A stretch of DNA of 64,000 bases. It comes from Hyperoplus lanceolatus (Eukaryota; Chordata; Actinopteri; Uranoscopiformes; Ammodytidae). This document shows, piece after piece, positions 1 to 12,197 of this stretch; positions within the stretch are counted from its first letter, which is position 1, and every line of letters starts with the position of its first letter. Location of the stretch: positions 9,614,001-9,678,000 of the forward strand of contig CM049416.1 in the NCBI GenBank assembly GCA_026929865.2, given 5' to 3'. The position numbers and the translations under genes are program-made. The notes beneath the pieces are model-generated. The model had not been told where the DNA came from. It did not search any database and saw only the letters and a program-made list of their open reading frames with translations.

Positions 1-160
1 ATTTCATTGATCATGAGTTCAATTTACTATCAATATATGACTGGAACTATCTAGTTTATTTCTTTGAAATGGTGAATGAAATAGCTAGTCTACATACGTA
101 ATGTTAAGGCTAACCTTCACACATGTGTGCAGGTTTGTTTTACACATCAAGCGGACTTAC

Positions 161-3100
161 CAGCAGCTATTCGTGCAGCTTTTGCAAAATTCCCGGTTTC
201 GATGCAGGCGATTAATTCGCTTTTATCATCCACAGTGTTTCTCCGGACCAAGGCGGGTTTACCCTTCCCACATTTTGGAAGACTGAGAATAGTGCTAGAG
301 ATAAAACATGAAAACAAACACACACACACACACACACACCAGCGTCACCTTCAGAAAGAAAACATCTGGTGCTGATGATGGCTTTGGACCAAAGTTTTGG
401 ACAGGCAGCGAGTTGGAAGGACAACAAAGACCAGCTGACACTGCAATCTTTAGATGCTGCTTCAAATTCAAATCCAGATGTATTGACACATGTAATGTCT
501 GGTGGGTTACCTGGTGCTCCCTGGCAGACTGCTACATGAGGAGATGGAGGACTCAGAGGCACAGCGTCTTCGTGGCTCCACAGGCCTACTGGCTCGACAG
601 GAGTCTTTCAGCACCTTATCCTCTTCCATCTCAAGAAAACCACTCGACAGACCTGAGTGGAGGAACAAGATTGGCACCCGATTAAAACAATAGAGATTTG
701 AGTGAGAATAGAGCTGTGCCTTGGATATAGGTTGTGCAAACAACAACTAGTCCAATTTAAGCCCTAACTGATGTAAACAAGTGTCTTTTGTTACTTATTG
801 CTGCGCTCAGCAGAATTTGGCTGTGATGCCTTGTAAGCGGTGTAACACTTAATTGCAATGTTTGCACTGTCAGTTTCAGGCATTAGCAGCAGAGCTAAAT
901 ACTCTTCTGATAATCTAAAATGGAGCCGTGAAGAAATGTCACTCAAATTGTAAGTCGAAGAAATGTTTAGCCATGCAGAAAATTGTGAAAAATGTTTGAA
1001 AAGTGTGTAAGTTAGTAGGAGACAGTGAGATTGTAGAAAGCAATAAATTAACACCCCAATTCGTATGCGTCTGCGACAGCCGGAGGCATTATGTTTTTGG
1101 GTTGTTCGTAGTTCATACAGGTCATTCTTGTGAGCACAATATCTCATGAGCTTTGAGGGATAATCTTCAAACGTTGCACAAAGGTCCACTCTTATTCATG
1201 AATGAACCGAGGTCAAAGGCCAAGGTCACTGTGACCTCATGCCTCATGATTGCAATATCTCAAGAACGCTTTGAGGGATTTTTGTCAAATTGGAGGACAA
1301 ACATCAAGGCCACTGTGACCTTGCTTACTATTTTCTCACACCCTTTCTTACCAGTGTCAAGTCGTTTGACGGGGGATTCTCCCTCTTCTTTGTGCCCTGC
1401 CTCCTCTCCCTCGCTGTCCTTGCCGCCACCACCGTGCTTCCTCTTCTTGCCGTGTAGCAGCGTCTCTAGCCGCGGTATGACCACCGTCAGGAAGGACTTG
1501 GAGCCCAGCTGTGCGCCATCCTCATCCTCCTCCAACACTACCTCTTCTTCTACACCCTCTTTTCTGTCCACTTTCTCTGCACCCTCGCCTCTGCCATTTT
1601 GGGGCTTGTGGGGACTGGGTGTCTTTGATTTGCGGAAGAGCACGGCGGTGCGGCGGTTGACCTTGCCGATGGGTTTGGCCAGTGTGGAGGTGGCCACCAC
1701 GCTCACGTCTCCGTCCAGCAGGTTGTTGTTGTTGTGGGAGAAGCCGTTGAGCCGTGGCATGGCGGGGAGCAGGTCTGGGGTGTCCTCGTGCGCCTTGGAA
1801 CGCCTGCAGTGGGTCTTGTCGTCACGGTCGGGCGCGGCATCGATGGGTTTCAAGGTGGGGGGCCCGGGGTCAGTGTCTGAGTGAATGAGGGGCGGGATGG
1901 AGTCTGAAAGCTCCAGCAGGGGAGGCAGAGACTTGTCTCCTGAAGGGGAGAAGAAGAGGAGAAAAAAGGCAAACGGAGACGATTAGACCACACAATCAAT
2001 ATTATTAAGCAAAACTGTTAACTGTAAGTACAAAAACACTTTACGCATGCAGGGTGTTTTTACTTCGGACAATTATGCACCACATTTTGTATCGTTTTTT
2101 GGTTGCAGTGCATTGATTATATTTGTGTTTTATTAAATGTATTTTCTCGTTTTATTTCAACAACATTTACATTTCTGCATGGTGCTATAGAAGTAAAGTA
2201 TTGTGGTAAAGGATTAGCTATGCAGAGGAACACAATGAAGACTTGGCCATTTTTTGAGGGGGAAAGAAAACATTAACAAAATAACAAAGGTCTAGTCATG
2301 ATGACAAAGACTTGAAAATATGGCCCCCAGTCTAACGCTATTAGCAAAAGTAATGCACAGTAACACCTCCACTTTGTCCTTGTGTTTGGGGAAAATGCCG
2401 ACTGTGTACTTTATTGTACGGCTTTTAGGTTTATCATAAAAAGTAAAACAAGGCCCTGTTTAGCATAACGCAGAGGCACTTTTATAAATAAATTTTTTTT
2501 TAGCAAAATTACTTTTTCCTTCTTTTTTTCCTCCTCAGTAGCTTTATTATAACGCTATTCATTCAGGGATCCGATCCAAAGAGAGACATACCGATGTTGT
2601 TAGGATTGACCCATAACACTTTTCCTCTGCTGCTACAGCACGGGCATCTCACCACCGTTTAATACTAATATTGTTACTGTCTGGTTCTGTTATTCGGAAT
2701 TTGAATTTTTTTGAAGGCTTTGTTTATCAGGAAGCTGTTTTCAGTGAAACAATCCGTTATGTAGGGACTGTGTGAATATTCTCTAAGAATGTCATGCTTT
2801 ATTGATTTTTTTAATGATTTTTTAGCTCTAACAGTTAGAACCCAGTGAATCGGAGTTAAAACTACAGTGCCATTTGGATATAAATGCTCCACTTGATTTT
2901 TACAACAGATTTCTCCGTCACAAAGATGTACTTTTATTGGTGCAATGAATATTGCTAAGTATGCGCCAATGTTAATTAATTCTTAACTGTTAAAGACTTT
3001 TTATGTCTAATAACTAAGATGATTTTGGCTGTCTGGGATTTCTAGTTTCGGGAAATAAAGCTTAATGTTCCCAACCATATGCTCTGCTTTCTCAAATACC

Positions 3101-6100
3101 AGGAACATCTGTATCGTTTTTGGCAAATTTCCCCTTCACAGCAGACAGATGCTTAACTCCACACATACTACAGGGTGAAGTTTATACAGATCACGTGTTA
3201 CTGTAGCTGTTCATTTCAATCACAAAACAAGACAATCCGAGATGTAATTTAAAAAGGTGGAGTCAGTCACTCTGAAGAAAGCTTGTTGACAAAATCACTT
3301 CTAAGAGAATATCTCCTACCGATCTGCTACCTGTTTGTACTGTGTGCACTGAAAAAGAATCTGGTGTTAATACACAGCCTAGGCTCTGTAAACTTTTATG
3401 TTAACAAATGGTATGTTAACAAAGGGGGCCCACTGTAGCTAGCAACATGCCCGTTTACAGAGCCTAGGCTATGTATTAACACTGAATTTTGTTTACAGTG
3501 CACACAAAGTACAGACAGGTAGCTGATCATGAGGAGATATTCACTGATTTTGACGACAAGCATTCCCCAAAATCAATGACTCCACCTTTAAATACTCTGG
3601 AACCAGGCTAGTGTTATACCACTAAAAGCAGTAAAGACATACTTGTTGTAGGGAACAACATGTGACTTTGCCCTTCGTGGCTAATGCCTGGGTCAGGGGC
3701 TAATCTCTGAACTTTGACCTGCACTTGAGGATATTGAGGACATGTGATTCTTTTTTTTTTTTTAATCTGAGAGGCTCAATGACCATCACGGTTAAAACAT
3801 TGTTATCCAAAAATCCAAAGCAAGATCCGTACACACCCTCGTCATCTGGGAAATGTCCATTGGGCTTGGGTCCCTCCTCTGTGGGTTTAAGCACTTTGTG
3901 GTGGGAGGCGGTGGATGATGAAGATGACAGTGATGTGGATGGAGTGGTGATGGAGGAAGAGGAGGAGGAGCAGTGGTTGTGGTGGGGTGGTGGTGGGAGG
4001 GTAGCGATCGCTTTAGGCTCATTTCGCTGCGCACGTCGTTGATGGTCTTCTTGAGCAGCTTGAGGCGTTTGCTGCGGGAGGGGCTGGACTTCATGGCACA
4101 GGTCAGGTCAAACTTCTCCAGCAAGTACTGCAGCTGCTTCTCCTGAGACAGATGCTCCCGGTTGGCCGGCACTAGTAGGCGGTCCACTGAAAGGAGAGAA
4201 TGAAAGCAATGAGCAGGACATAGAAACACGGTTTTGTTCAACAAGTTGTTCTGATTGTAATTTTGTGTTTGACGTAGGTAGGATTGTTGTGTTCTGTCAC
4301 ACACTATGGCACAATGGCATGACTGAATGTTATAAAGTGTGTACTGTTGGTCTGGAGAGGTGGATATGGTAGCTTCCTGCATCTAGAATGCTATCTGAGC
4401 CTGTGCATGTTATCCTCCTCATGTATACATTTATTTTTATTTTATTTATTCATTTGGTTATTGTTGTATCTTGTTATTGTTTTTTTTTTTTTATAAAGGT
4501 ATTAGCATTCACTTTTTGTGTTGTCATTTGGCTTCTACACTCCAACTGGTCTCTGTATATAGTGTTTTGTTGATTGTAAATAAAAAGTTGATCATAATTT
4601 TTTTTCTTCTAATTCTAACAAGAACACGCCACAGAAGCATTTGTCTTTGCTTCGGCTACTCACCGTCCTGCCAAGAGAACGACGGTGACGTTTTGATTTC
4701 GGGCGCTTCGGTCAGGTGCATGCCGCTCTCCGGGTCGAAGCCGATTCTCTCCACATCTCGCCGCGCCTTTCGAAGCAGGGCCCCGCCCAGGTCTCGGAGG
4801 CGCACGCCGGCCCGGTGGAAATACGTGTCCTTTGAGTTGTACTTCATGCAGTTGTCCACGATGAGGTTGAAGTCGCTCTCAAACTGCTCCAGGTTGTTGT
4901 ATTCCTGCGCGTCGATGCGCTGACGCATGGTGGAGAAGTCCATCGGGTTCTTGATGTGGTTGAGGTAGTCAGGCACCTGCAGGAAACAGCAAATAGAGTG
5001 AATTATGTTTATATATTTGACCGTTTAAAAAAAAATGTTAACTCAACATATTTAATTCACTGATGATTAATTTAGATAAAGCATCTAAGTTATTTATGTC
5101 AACAAGGACCGCTGAAAATTTGACTGCAAAGTAGACCATCTTTTATTCTGTGACAGAAATTCAGAATCAAAAAGAAAAAAACATAGACAACATTATAAGA
5201 CATTCATTGATATGAAAAAGTTACACACTATAGCTTTAAAGCTTAGAAGTTTGAATGCCAATACAATCACTTTAAGCACGTGCTCAGCTAACCAAGAAAA
5301 TTAATAATCTATATATAGTGGACTCAACAAGAGTCAAAAGGAATGCCCAGCTTGGGGCTGGGACGCACACCACTGAAAGTCCCATGATCTGCCTGTACTA
5401 TAAAGACAAGCAACTTTGAGCCCTTTAACGGTCGTCTGCTGATGGACCCTGTTCTCAAGTTACTCATTGTTCTTAGCAGGAAGTTTGCTAAACATTGCTC
5501 AACAGAGTCTACAAAGGGAGGGGACGTTGATGTTTAAACGCAGTCACTGTGGTCAGAGTTTGTGCTGGTCGTTTTCATATAGTTCTACTTGTTCTGTCGT
5601 GGCTCTTAGGAATTACGGAAACTCATATTATTGACATGCTATCTAACAACTTCCCCTGAATTCCAATGTACAAATTGTTGGAGTTTTAATGCACTAAATG
5701 TTTGCATGGCTTCTTTAGAGATACACATCATTCATGCCAATTATTTGAACATATTTGAACCTGGCAATCAGGCAAAGAACAGAGAACTCTTAGTACAGTA
5801 TTGCTAGTGGGTTATTGGGCTTTCGTCCTTTAAACAGCACAATGGCAAGATGCAAGGGGCTGTGTTGAAACAAAAACCAGCAAGTCAAGTTTTGAAGCCT
5901 TGTCAAACAGGACACGCATGGCTATGCAGATCCTTGTGTTTGTTTAATGCCGTATTTTTCACCTCTTAAAAAGGTTAATCAATGCTGCAGTTATTTGATT
6001 CTTTAATTCATTGCCTGGAAGCAAAACAACAATTGGCTTTGAAAAAAATAAAAAGGCTAGAGCCAAAATCAGTTTTTTCTTTTTTTCCAGCACTATCTGT

Positions 6101-9100
6101 GTTTCCTTGTGGAGCAATGAGCAACGAGCCCTCTGGTAACAATGCTACAATTTCCAACTTCCGTGCAATAAATAATGATAATAATAAAAACACCCAGTGC
6201 CTCAGAATGAGATAAATTACATCTGCATAATAATATAAGAAAACTAAATCACCCCTTAAGAAATGCAACACTTATCGCACAAACAAGAAATAATATGTTC
6301 ATAATAAAATGGTTTTGCAGCATTATTGTTCTCATTGTGTTGATATTCTGCCAGAGGTAAAGGGTTGGGGATGTTTACGTGGCATCCAAACAATACACAG
6401 TCTTTGAAGACAAATTCAATGAAACAACAGCTTTAATAAGGGGTTGAGCATCCACTGAAGTTCACCTCATTGATATCAACCGGCTGCGTGAAGATCTTGG
6501 CCTGGTCTTTGGCCTGGAGCTGGTCCAAAAGAGTTCGGAGCAAAATACTGAAGGGAGTCAACTGCATCTCCAGGAGGGTCTCCTGCTGTCTTATCTGCAC
6601 AGAGAGGAAACCATGGGATTAATGGCGTCATTTTAAATATTTTGTGGAATTTTCCCCTGAAAGCTGGTCGAAGTGTATTTATCTACCCCGCTGATCCCTC
6701 CGTTCCTACCTCTTCCCTCTTGAGCTTCTCCCTCTTGCGGATGAGCTCCAGCAGCAGCCGGGCTCTCTCCAGGTCGTGTCTGAGTCGATGCCATTCCTTC
6801 AACTGGTCCTTCAGTGCCCGGCTCTCTTCCTCTATCTGCTTCTGGAGAGGACATTTAAATAGAAAAATGCATACATTTTAGCAGTGATTCTCAGATGGGG
6901 TACTGTAGGGTGGGGCATGTGTGATTTTCTTTTAAAAGTTTCATTAAAAATTAAAAAAATATGAGTTACACATAATTACTAAGTTCAATTAAAAAAACGT
7001 TGCACTCCATTAAAAGTGAAATTATAACTACATTCTATTTATTATTGCAAGTGTTGTCAGTTACAATGTTGTTTAATGAATTAGACACTGATGCCACTTC
7101 ACTGTATTTTAATTATTTGTATAGGCTTGTTATTCTTTCACAGAACTGTCTGGGGCCAGTCAAAGCATACGAAAAGTTTGAGCAGCACTGCATTAAAAGA
7201 CAGAAAAGTATTAAAACAATATAAAAAAGTATCAACTTGTATAATAGGTACATGCAGATAGATACAATAAAAACATATTTCACTTCTTCACTACTTTGGT
7301 AAAGGGCAAAACGAAGACAGAAAGTCTCCTGTGGTGGACTGACAGATGAACAAACCGGCTGTGCATTCTTCTGAGAATGCAGGCTTGTCTGAAGGCGTCT
7401 GATGAGGGGAAGCCCATTCCTGGATTGCCTCTTTAGTGCCCAGTAATTGAGGACCAGCTCCACAAAGGCTCTCTTCTTCTGGATGGACACCTGGATCAGA
7501 ATGGTTTGTAACCTAGGAGAAGCCAGGAAGACGGGCGTTAGGCATAGGTCACTAGCTGCTCATGTGACTATTATACAAGTATCCTTTATTTAAGAAAACA
7601 GACTATGCAAACAGAACTCCTCCTCAGAGTAATATTACACTTAACAGCCACAGACGACCTTTAACCAGCATTTGAGGAGACTGACCAAAGGCATGCAAGT
7701 TGATCAATGAAGCTTCTATTTGTGAAGCAAAACATTCCCAGGGTCACATGCTCAAAAATCCTGCAACAGCCAGGGTTTGCACATCAACACGCTGTGTCAG
7801 TGTCCTCGAGAAAGCCCTCTCAATCAATGCAACCACTCACTCGCCAAGCATCAACTGAACGTTGAATCCAATACCACACCTCCCATCAATAACACAACTC
7901 ATACCTGTGAGCAGGAAACGTATGCACAGTAGCAGGGGTCGCGGCTTCACTTTCAATTTCAGGTTCAGGCTTCTTCATTTTACTCTTCTTCCTCTGTTTT
8001 CCTTTTGAGCGTCCTTTACCAACCCCTCTCCCCTTAACAATGTCCGTTTTCTTACATAGTCCGTTTTTGGGTTTGCCGCCGTCGTATATGCTGAGCGGCC
8101 TCCTGACGCACCCATTGGGCGTGTGAGCTCCACAGTAAGCAGTCTTTTTCACAGAGAACGTAGGCTCTCCCGCGTCCGTCACCTCCTTGATGGGCTCCAT
8201 CTTCATGAAGAGGCCGGCCTTTTGGGCGCAGCTGACGTGGAAGGCGGTGTAGCAGTTGGCCTTGTGGCACTGTATACACGCCCCTACGCCTTTCTCCTTG
8301 CAGAGGTAGCAGGTGAGCTTCCAGCGGGCCGCGGGGATTTGACTGACGCCGTCTATGGGCTCGATAAAAGTTGTGTTGGAGAAGCCCACCTCGGGGACCC
8401 ACAGGGCGCACACCACGTGGCCCCAGCGCTCGTCGTCGGTCTTCTTCACCGCCCCGCCCGCGTTGGGACAGAGAATGCAGTCGGCGGGCCGGCCCGGCGA
8501 CTGCAGGCAGTGTCTGCACAGCCACTGGCCCTCGGGAATGTAAGGGACGCCGTAGCACTCCTGGTGCACGGCCACGTTGCACGCGTCGCAGAAGAGGATG
8601 GCGTTGCTGTTGTGGCACTCGCCGTCCACGCAGATGCAGCAGACGGCATCCTCGTCCACGGGGGCGTGCTCCTGGCCGCTCTTGTCCAGACTCTCCAGGT
8701 GAAGCTCCTTCTCGAAGCGGTCCACCAGGAACTCAAAGACGTTGTGTGAGACCTGGCTGACGCCCTCGCCGCGCCGCTTCTCGTTGACCAGCTCCAGCCA
8801 GGCGTAGTCCTCCTCGTCCATGTCGTACTCTGTGTCCTCGTCCAGCTCCTCCTCTGTCTTCTCCTCGAATTTAAAAAAAGCGGCCGGGCGCTTGGGCACC
8901 GCGGGGAGATTGTATTCCACCGTGCGAAATTTGGGCTCCAGGAACTTTGGACCAGCATTCACCACGGTGTTTTGTCCACCTCCTCCTCCTTCCTGCTCCT
9001 GCTTGAGCAGTGAGGCCCAGTGCTGCGTTTCTCTTCTCCTGGTTGTTTTTTAGTCTCACCGAGCGGAGGAGGACCTGCTGCTGCGGCTTCTCGGCGTTCT

Positions 9101-9346
9101 CCTTATTGCTGGTACACTCCATCATCTCCTGCGCCGTGGGGTCGTCGTCAGAGATCACGTCCAGCTTGTCAAGGACGCTGATGCGGTGGAGGCGGCCGTC
9201 GATGTCGAACTCCACCATGCGCTGCGCCTGCTCGTAGGTCAGGATCTGCTTGTTGGGCGAAGGCCTGATGGGAGAGGGTGGACGCTGCGGCACCGCCACC
9301 CGGTGAGGCCGGACCTTCTTCTTCATCTTCCCGCAGCTCCGTGTTG
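161..9346 (-). CDS. brd1: brd1 (BRPF2), bromodomain and PHD finger scaffold protein, 3' end off-window
   Basis: BRD1 is a nuclear scaffold and histone reader that targets HBO1/MOZ-type acetyltransferases. Coding exons, in transcript order: 9326-7905, 7512-7356, 6841-6710, 6594-6466, 4976-4664, 4186-3837, 1939-1352, 652-511, 282-161, all with GT-AG borders. The ATG is at 9326, after an acceptor at 9347. Visible parts are an N-terminal acetyltransferase-binding segment ([20 protein letters not shown]), a PHD-zinc knuckle-PHD module (about 8660-8110; [26 protein letters not shown]), a basic stretch, a coiled helix (6841-6710) and a bromodomain over 6594-4664 with the acetyl-lysine-binding Asn in DNCMKYN. 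The 1939-1352 exon matches the long BRD1 isoform ([16 protein letters not shown]), and 652-161 carries [12 protein letters not shown] and GKPALVRR; these separate BRD1 from BRPF1 and BRPF3. The PWWP domain lies beyond position 1. Exons 9326-7905 and 4186-3837 each seem to shift frame once (see findings). Confidence 0.93.
316..339. repeat. (CA)n microsatellite, 24 bp, in a brd1 intron
   Basis: Perfect ca run about 35 bp upstream of the acceptor of the exon 282-161. Confidence 0.9.
1020..1330. repeat. Teleost interspersed repeat with internal tandem units, in a brd1 intron
   Basis: Two related units of about 116 bp can be seen. Each has an aatatctca...tttgaggga segment (about 1138 and 1254) followed by a gtcaaattgg- or acaaaggtcc-like part and ending in caaggtcactgtgacc (about 1221 and 1305). 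The same ttgagggatttttgtcaaat core recurs in a creld2 intron near 25,995-26,075, so it is a dispersed family. I cannot assign a class. Confidence 0.5.
1352..1939 (-). CDS. brd1: brd1 long-isoform exon (serine/proline-rich linker)
   Basis: The acceptor is ccccttcag|GAGACAAG and the donor CACTG|gtaaga. The exon reads [54 protein letters not shown] and SPVKRLDTG. As I recall the human long BRD1 isoform, the corresponding exon is alternatively included and has the same landmarks in the same order. Entry phase is 1, which fixes the frame needed at the end of the preceding exon (4186-3837). An internally repetitive interspersed repeat begins only some 25 bp downstream of the donor. Confidence 0.88.
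1940..3836. other. brd1 intron, 1.9 kb, with one palindromic MITE
   Basis: This is AT-rich intron sequence between the long-isoform exon and the exon ending at 3837. Apart from the palindromic element at 3247-3593 and short poly(T) tracts (for example about 3752) I see no exon, RNA gene or other repeat. Confidence 0.7.
3247..3593. mobile_element. Palindromic MITE, family A, copy 1
   Basis: A 347-bp imperfect palindrome lies in a brd1 intron. The outer ends are atttaaaaaggtggagtca and its inverted form tgactccacctttaaat. Inner arms carry gctacctgt, tgtgcactg, acacagcctaggctctgta and gggggccc on one side and their inverted forms on the other. No coding capacity. Related copies occur at about 35,655, 58,108 and 60,178. 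The superfamily is unknown; I found no clear target duplication. Confidence 0.7.
4664..4976 (-). CDS. brd1: brd1 bromodomain exon
   Basis: The exon begins gcag|GTGCCTGAC and ends GGACG|gtgagt. It encodes [20 protein letters not shown] through [10 protein letters not shown] and [19 protein letters not shown], the ZA loop to helix C of a BRPF-type bromodomain. The PMDFSTM segment and the Asn of NCMKYN, which contacts acetyl-lysine in this family, are both present, so the pocket looks functional. It joins in phase 1 to the exon starting at 4186 ([13 protein letters not shown]). Confidence 0.93.
4977..6465. other. brd1 intron, 1.5 kb
   Basis: Intron between the two bromodomain exons, with canonical borders. 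It holds a short fragment at about 5,217-5,245 (aaaaagttacacactatagc) that resembles the end of the family B element described at 62,613. Nothing else recognisable. Confidence 0.6.
7905..9326 (-). CDS. brd1: brd1 first coding exon: N-terminal segment and PHD-zinc knuckle-PHD module
   Basis: This is the largest brd1 exon, 1,422 bp, ending CACAG|gtatga. It encodes the start ([14 protein letters not shown]), the HBO1/MOZ-binding motif and the double PHD module that reads histone H3 and binds DNA. The second half reads [20 protein letters not shown] and onward in a frame one base off from the first half. The first-half frame turns to nonsense after about 9020, and the second-half frame meets a stop just upstream of about 9045. 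The donor phase (2) is reached only if one base is dropped, so a single extra base near the ccc run at 9016-9018 is the simplest reading. It could be a sequencing or assembly error or a real variant; an intron here would be under 60 bp. Confidence 0.9.
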
Positions 9347-10464
9347 CTGTGGGAGACGCAAGAGGAGTACGTAAGATAAAGGGTTAGAGAGCTCCTGCAT
9401 GGGTTTTTTCATGGGGGTCAGATAAGTTAAATTTGAGGCGTTTTTATTGAGGGATCTGTCCTTTGGTGGGGGTTAGAAAAACAAAAGGCCATACTGGAAG
9501 GACACAGTGTTCTGTGGTGAAATGAAAGCTTATTTACAAGAAGGGTTTCTTTAAACAGTGCAAAACATTATTGGCAAAACATAAACTTAACCAAATTGGT
9601 AGGTTACTCAACATCATGAGAAAGTGACAATCAAAACAGCATGTAAAGTGCTAAACTAATAACTGTAAAAACAACAACATTCATCATGACTTAGTGTGCA
9701 TGTGTCACCCATGCATTCAGCCTGTTGTGTCACCACTACTCTTATTTCTATTTTCTTACTTTGGCTTATTTTTTACTTTTTTGTGCAAGTTATTTTTCAA
9801 AGTTACTTACTACCCCCCCCCCCCAAAGTTAAACTACACCCTCCTATAATATTCTGATTTTAAAATGTCTGATTCTGGTATAACTGGAAGCTACATTAAT
9901 CACTGAATAATTGGGTACTCTGATACACCAAAGAGATAGTGTGTAACATTGAGTGATGTAAACACCTCGTACTTTAATAAAGGTTAAGATAACCAGCTGA
10001 TTGAGTGAGCAAAGGGAAGGTGCGACTTTCATTGAAGTTCAATGTTTTAAACTACAAAGACCATATCTGTTGTCAACTGTAATGTAGCAGCCAGCTGTAC
10101 GTTACAGCTTTGTCAATGAGCTGGGGCATTTAAACGGAGTGGGAGGCGGCCACACCGGGCACTATCAACCGGGACGGCGCAGGGGTTAGCACTTGCCCAT
10201 TTGGTGCAGAGGTGCGATTTCCTTCTCTTTTTTTCCACTAATGATTCAAAGTGGAAAAGTTGCTAACAATAACATTAGCTAGCCAGCTACCTAGCGAGAG
10301 GAGTTAGCCACCCCCTAAACGGAGCAAATGGCGTCAAAAAAACAACACTCGAGCTCTTTAAAACATTTGTTTCTTCATTAACACGTTGCAACATCAAATA
10401 CACATTTGGAAAAGGCGGTGTATGCCGCCTGGACACCACCACATGAAAAAAGCATAGCACATAC
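9347..10464. other. brd1 5' leader intron (putative)
   Basis: AT-rich sequence with a short C run (about 9811-9823). Borders fit minus-strand GT-AG splicing of a 5' untranslated exon. No repeats or other genes seen. Confidence 0.4.
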
Positions 10465-10690
10465 CTCGGGTAGATGAACAGTTTTGCTAGTTGAAGAAGA
10501 CGGTGGCTAGCCCGCAGCCTTACAAAGCAATGGCGACACGGCCTGCTAAGTGGCTCTGATTCCGTACACTGTGTTCTCATCCAACGGACGATACTGGGGT
10601 CTTTTCGGCTACGCATAAAAAAGAGCAGGAGGCCTGCTTGGTGCCTGTGAAGTTTCGGTCTTGAATTCTACAGAGAACACTCCGTTATTT
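10465..10690 (-). other. brd1: Putative brd1 5' non-coding exon and promoter area
   Basis: On the minus strand a strong donor (CCCGAG|gtatgtgct) ends at 10465. It could join the acceptor at 9347 (tctcccacag), giving a 1.1-kb intron in the 5' leader. The sequence upstream to about 10,690 is locally richer in CpG than its surroundings. The outer end (transcription start) is a guess; transcript data would be needed to fix it. Confidence 0.4.
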
Positions 10691-11762
10691 TGCTTTGTGG
10701 ACCATTCATAGGCTGGAGTCGCTCGCTTAGCCACAGTCGAGTAGGAGCGGATAGCACCAGCAGCACTACTATGGAGAACGGCTCATCCCCCAACACAACA
10801 ATGCGTTTCACCAGACAACTCCCACCCGCACGCACTACTCTACGTGTGACGCTGGAGGTCATGTTGGTGGTGAGTCGTACATTTCGCACAAAAGCCCATC
10901 TGTCACACTATCAACGCATTGCCCTTTGTCAGTCCTTACTAGACACTACACACGCACGCACAGACAAAGCTGCAAACAAAGCGCGAATATGGGGCAGTAG
11001 CACCGTCTGAGTAAAGATGAAACCTATTTATGTGTTGGCTCTATCCAGTGGATATTGAGTCTTTCAAAATGGTATTGCTGTTTGTCATGGTATGGGCTAC
11101 TGATTCAGCATGGTCTCGCCAAGTCACAGAGGACTGTCAGACAACAACTAGATACTTTATGCCCCACCCTGTGACCAGTTCGCATCAGATGGTATCCGTT
11201 AGGTCAAGAAAGCCCTGTCGGTTTAACGTAGTCATAACGTGATACGGCGATGAAAACCATACACACCATTGTATGTTCCTATTTAATATCGAAGCGTTTG
11301 TCCCAGGCCGTGAATGCAACATAAAAGCGAAGTAGTAGTCGCTTAGAAGTTCACGCCTTCGAAGTCCACCTAGTTCGGTTATTTTTATACAGTGTACGGT
11401 TACTTTTCAAAGCGAACACAACCCAAAGCTATTCTAAAATTCGATAAGCTTTATTGTCAAAAGTGTAATAAGAAAAGCATGGCCAAAGCAGAATGTAAAA
11501 ATACATACAAATGCAATAACAATAGTAATAATCCAAATGATTATTTTATTTAAATAATAGGAGGATAATAATAAACTAATTCAAATATCATACAAATAAG
11601 TGTAAGTGTTCCATGCCTAATGTGCGTGTTTATTTAAAAGTGTGTTGTGGTTTGACAGGTATATGCTTACAGGTAAAAACTGCTAATTCAATAAACATAT
11701 AATATATGCAGTTTTATAATATTCAAAGGTATAGATTCTGGTATTCAAAAGGGTATCATGGA

Positions 11763-11829
<67 letters not shown>

Positions 11830-12000
11830 GACACAGAAAGACTGTGAAATGGTTCAATAAGTTAGCATTACTGTTAATAGTACAAGTTAAGTTTGTTAAA
11901 GAAAACAATAACTAATCGCAATAACATAACTGACTGACACATGTTAAAGGATAAAACGTGTAAGTAAAGCACGTTGTTGTTATGGGACATGATAGTGAAG
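10691..12000. other. Intergenic region between the divergent brd1 and zbed4 genes
   Basis: About 1.3 kb between the presumed 5' ends. The brd1 side is moderately CpG-containing up to about 11,000; the rest is AT-rich and includes a perfect (ATT)n run at about 11,763-11,828. No convincing coding sequence. Confidence 0.5.
11763..11828. repeat. (ATT)n microsatellite, about 66 bp
   Basis: Uninterrupted attatt repeats of about 22 units. They lie between brd1 and zbed4, roughly 370 bp upstream of the putative zbed4 first exon end. Confidence 0.95.
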
Positions 12001-12197
12001 CCCCCGAGCCCTGTGACATCATTAAAACATGTTCCTTCCGTCCGACGCTGTGTGGAGCTGCTCCGGCCGAACGTAAACTGCTAGTAGCAAGCCAGGAGAC
12101 AAAAGCAACAAAGTGAACCCCCCTTCGGATCAATCAAATGTGTCATATTTAACCGTTTAGGAGCCGAAACCTAGTGATCACGCCGTCACATTTCACA
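12000..12197 (+). other. zbed4: Putative zbed4 5' non-coding exon
   Basis: A CpG-containing stretch ends in a consensus donor (TTTCACA|gtaagtatcc, intron starting 12198). It would join the acceptor at 14420/14421, matching the two-exon layout of mammalian ZBED4 (non-coding exon 1, all coding sequence in exon 2). The start is not determined. Confidence 0.45.

Noticed and set aside
8052-8958. Arginine- and alanine-rich frames on both strands over the brd1 PHD exon
   Set aside because: Out-of-frame readings of a GC-rich coding exon.
9003-9060. A possible mini-intron in the first brd1 exon (gtgagacta ... caag)
   Set aside because: It would be under 60 bp and lacks a pyrimidine tract and branch site; a one-base discrepancy explains the frames better.
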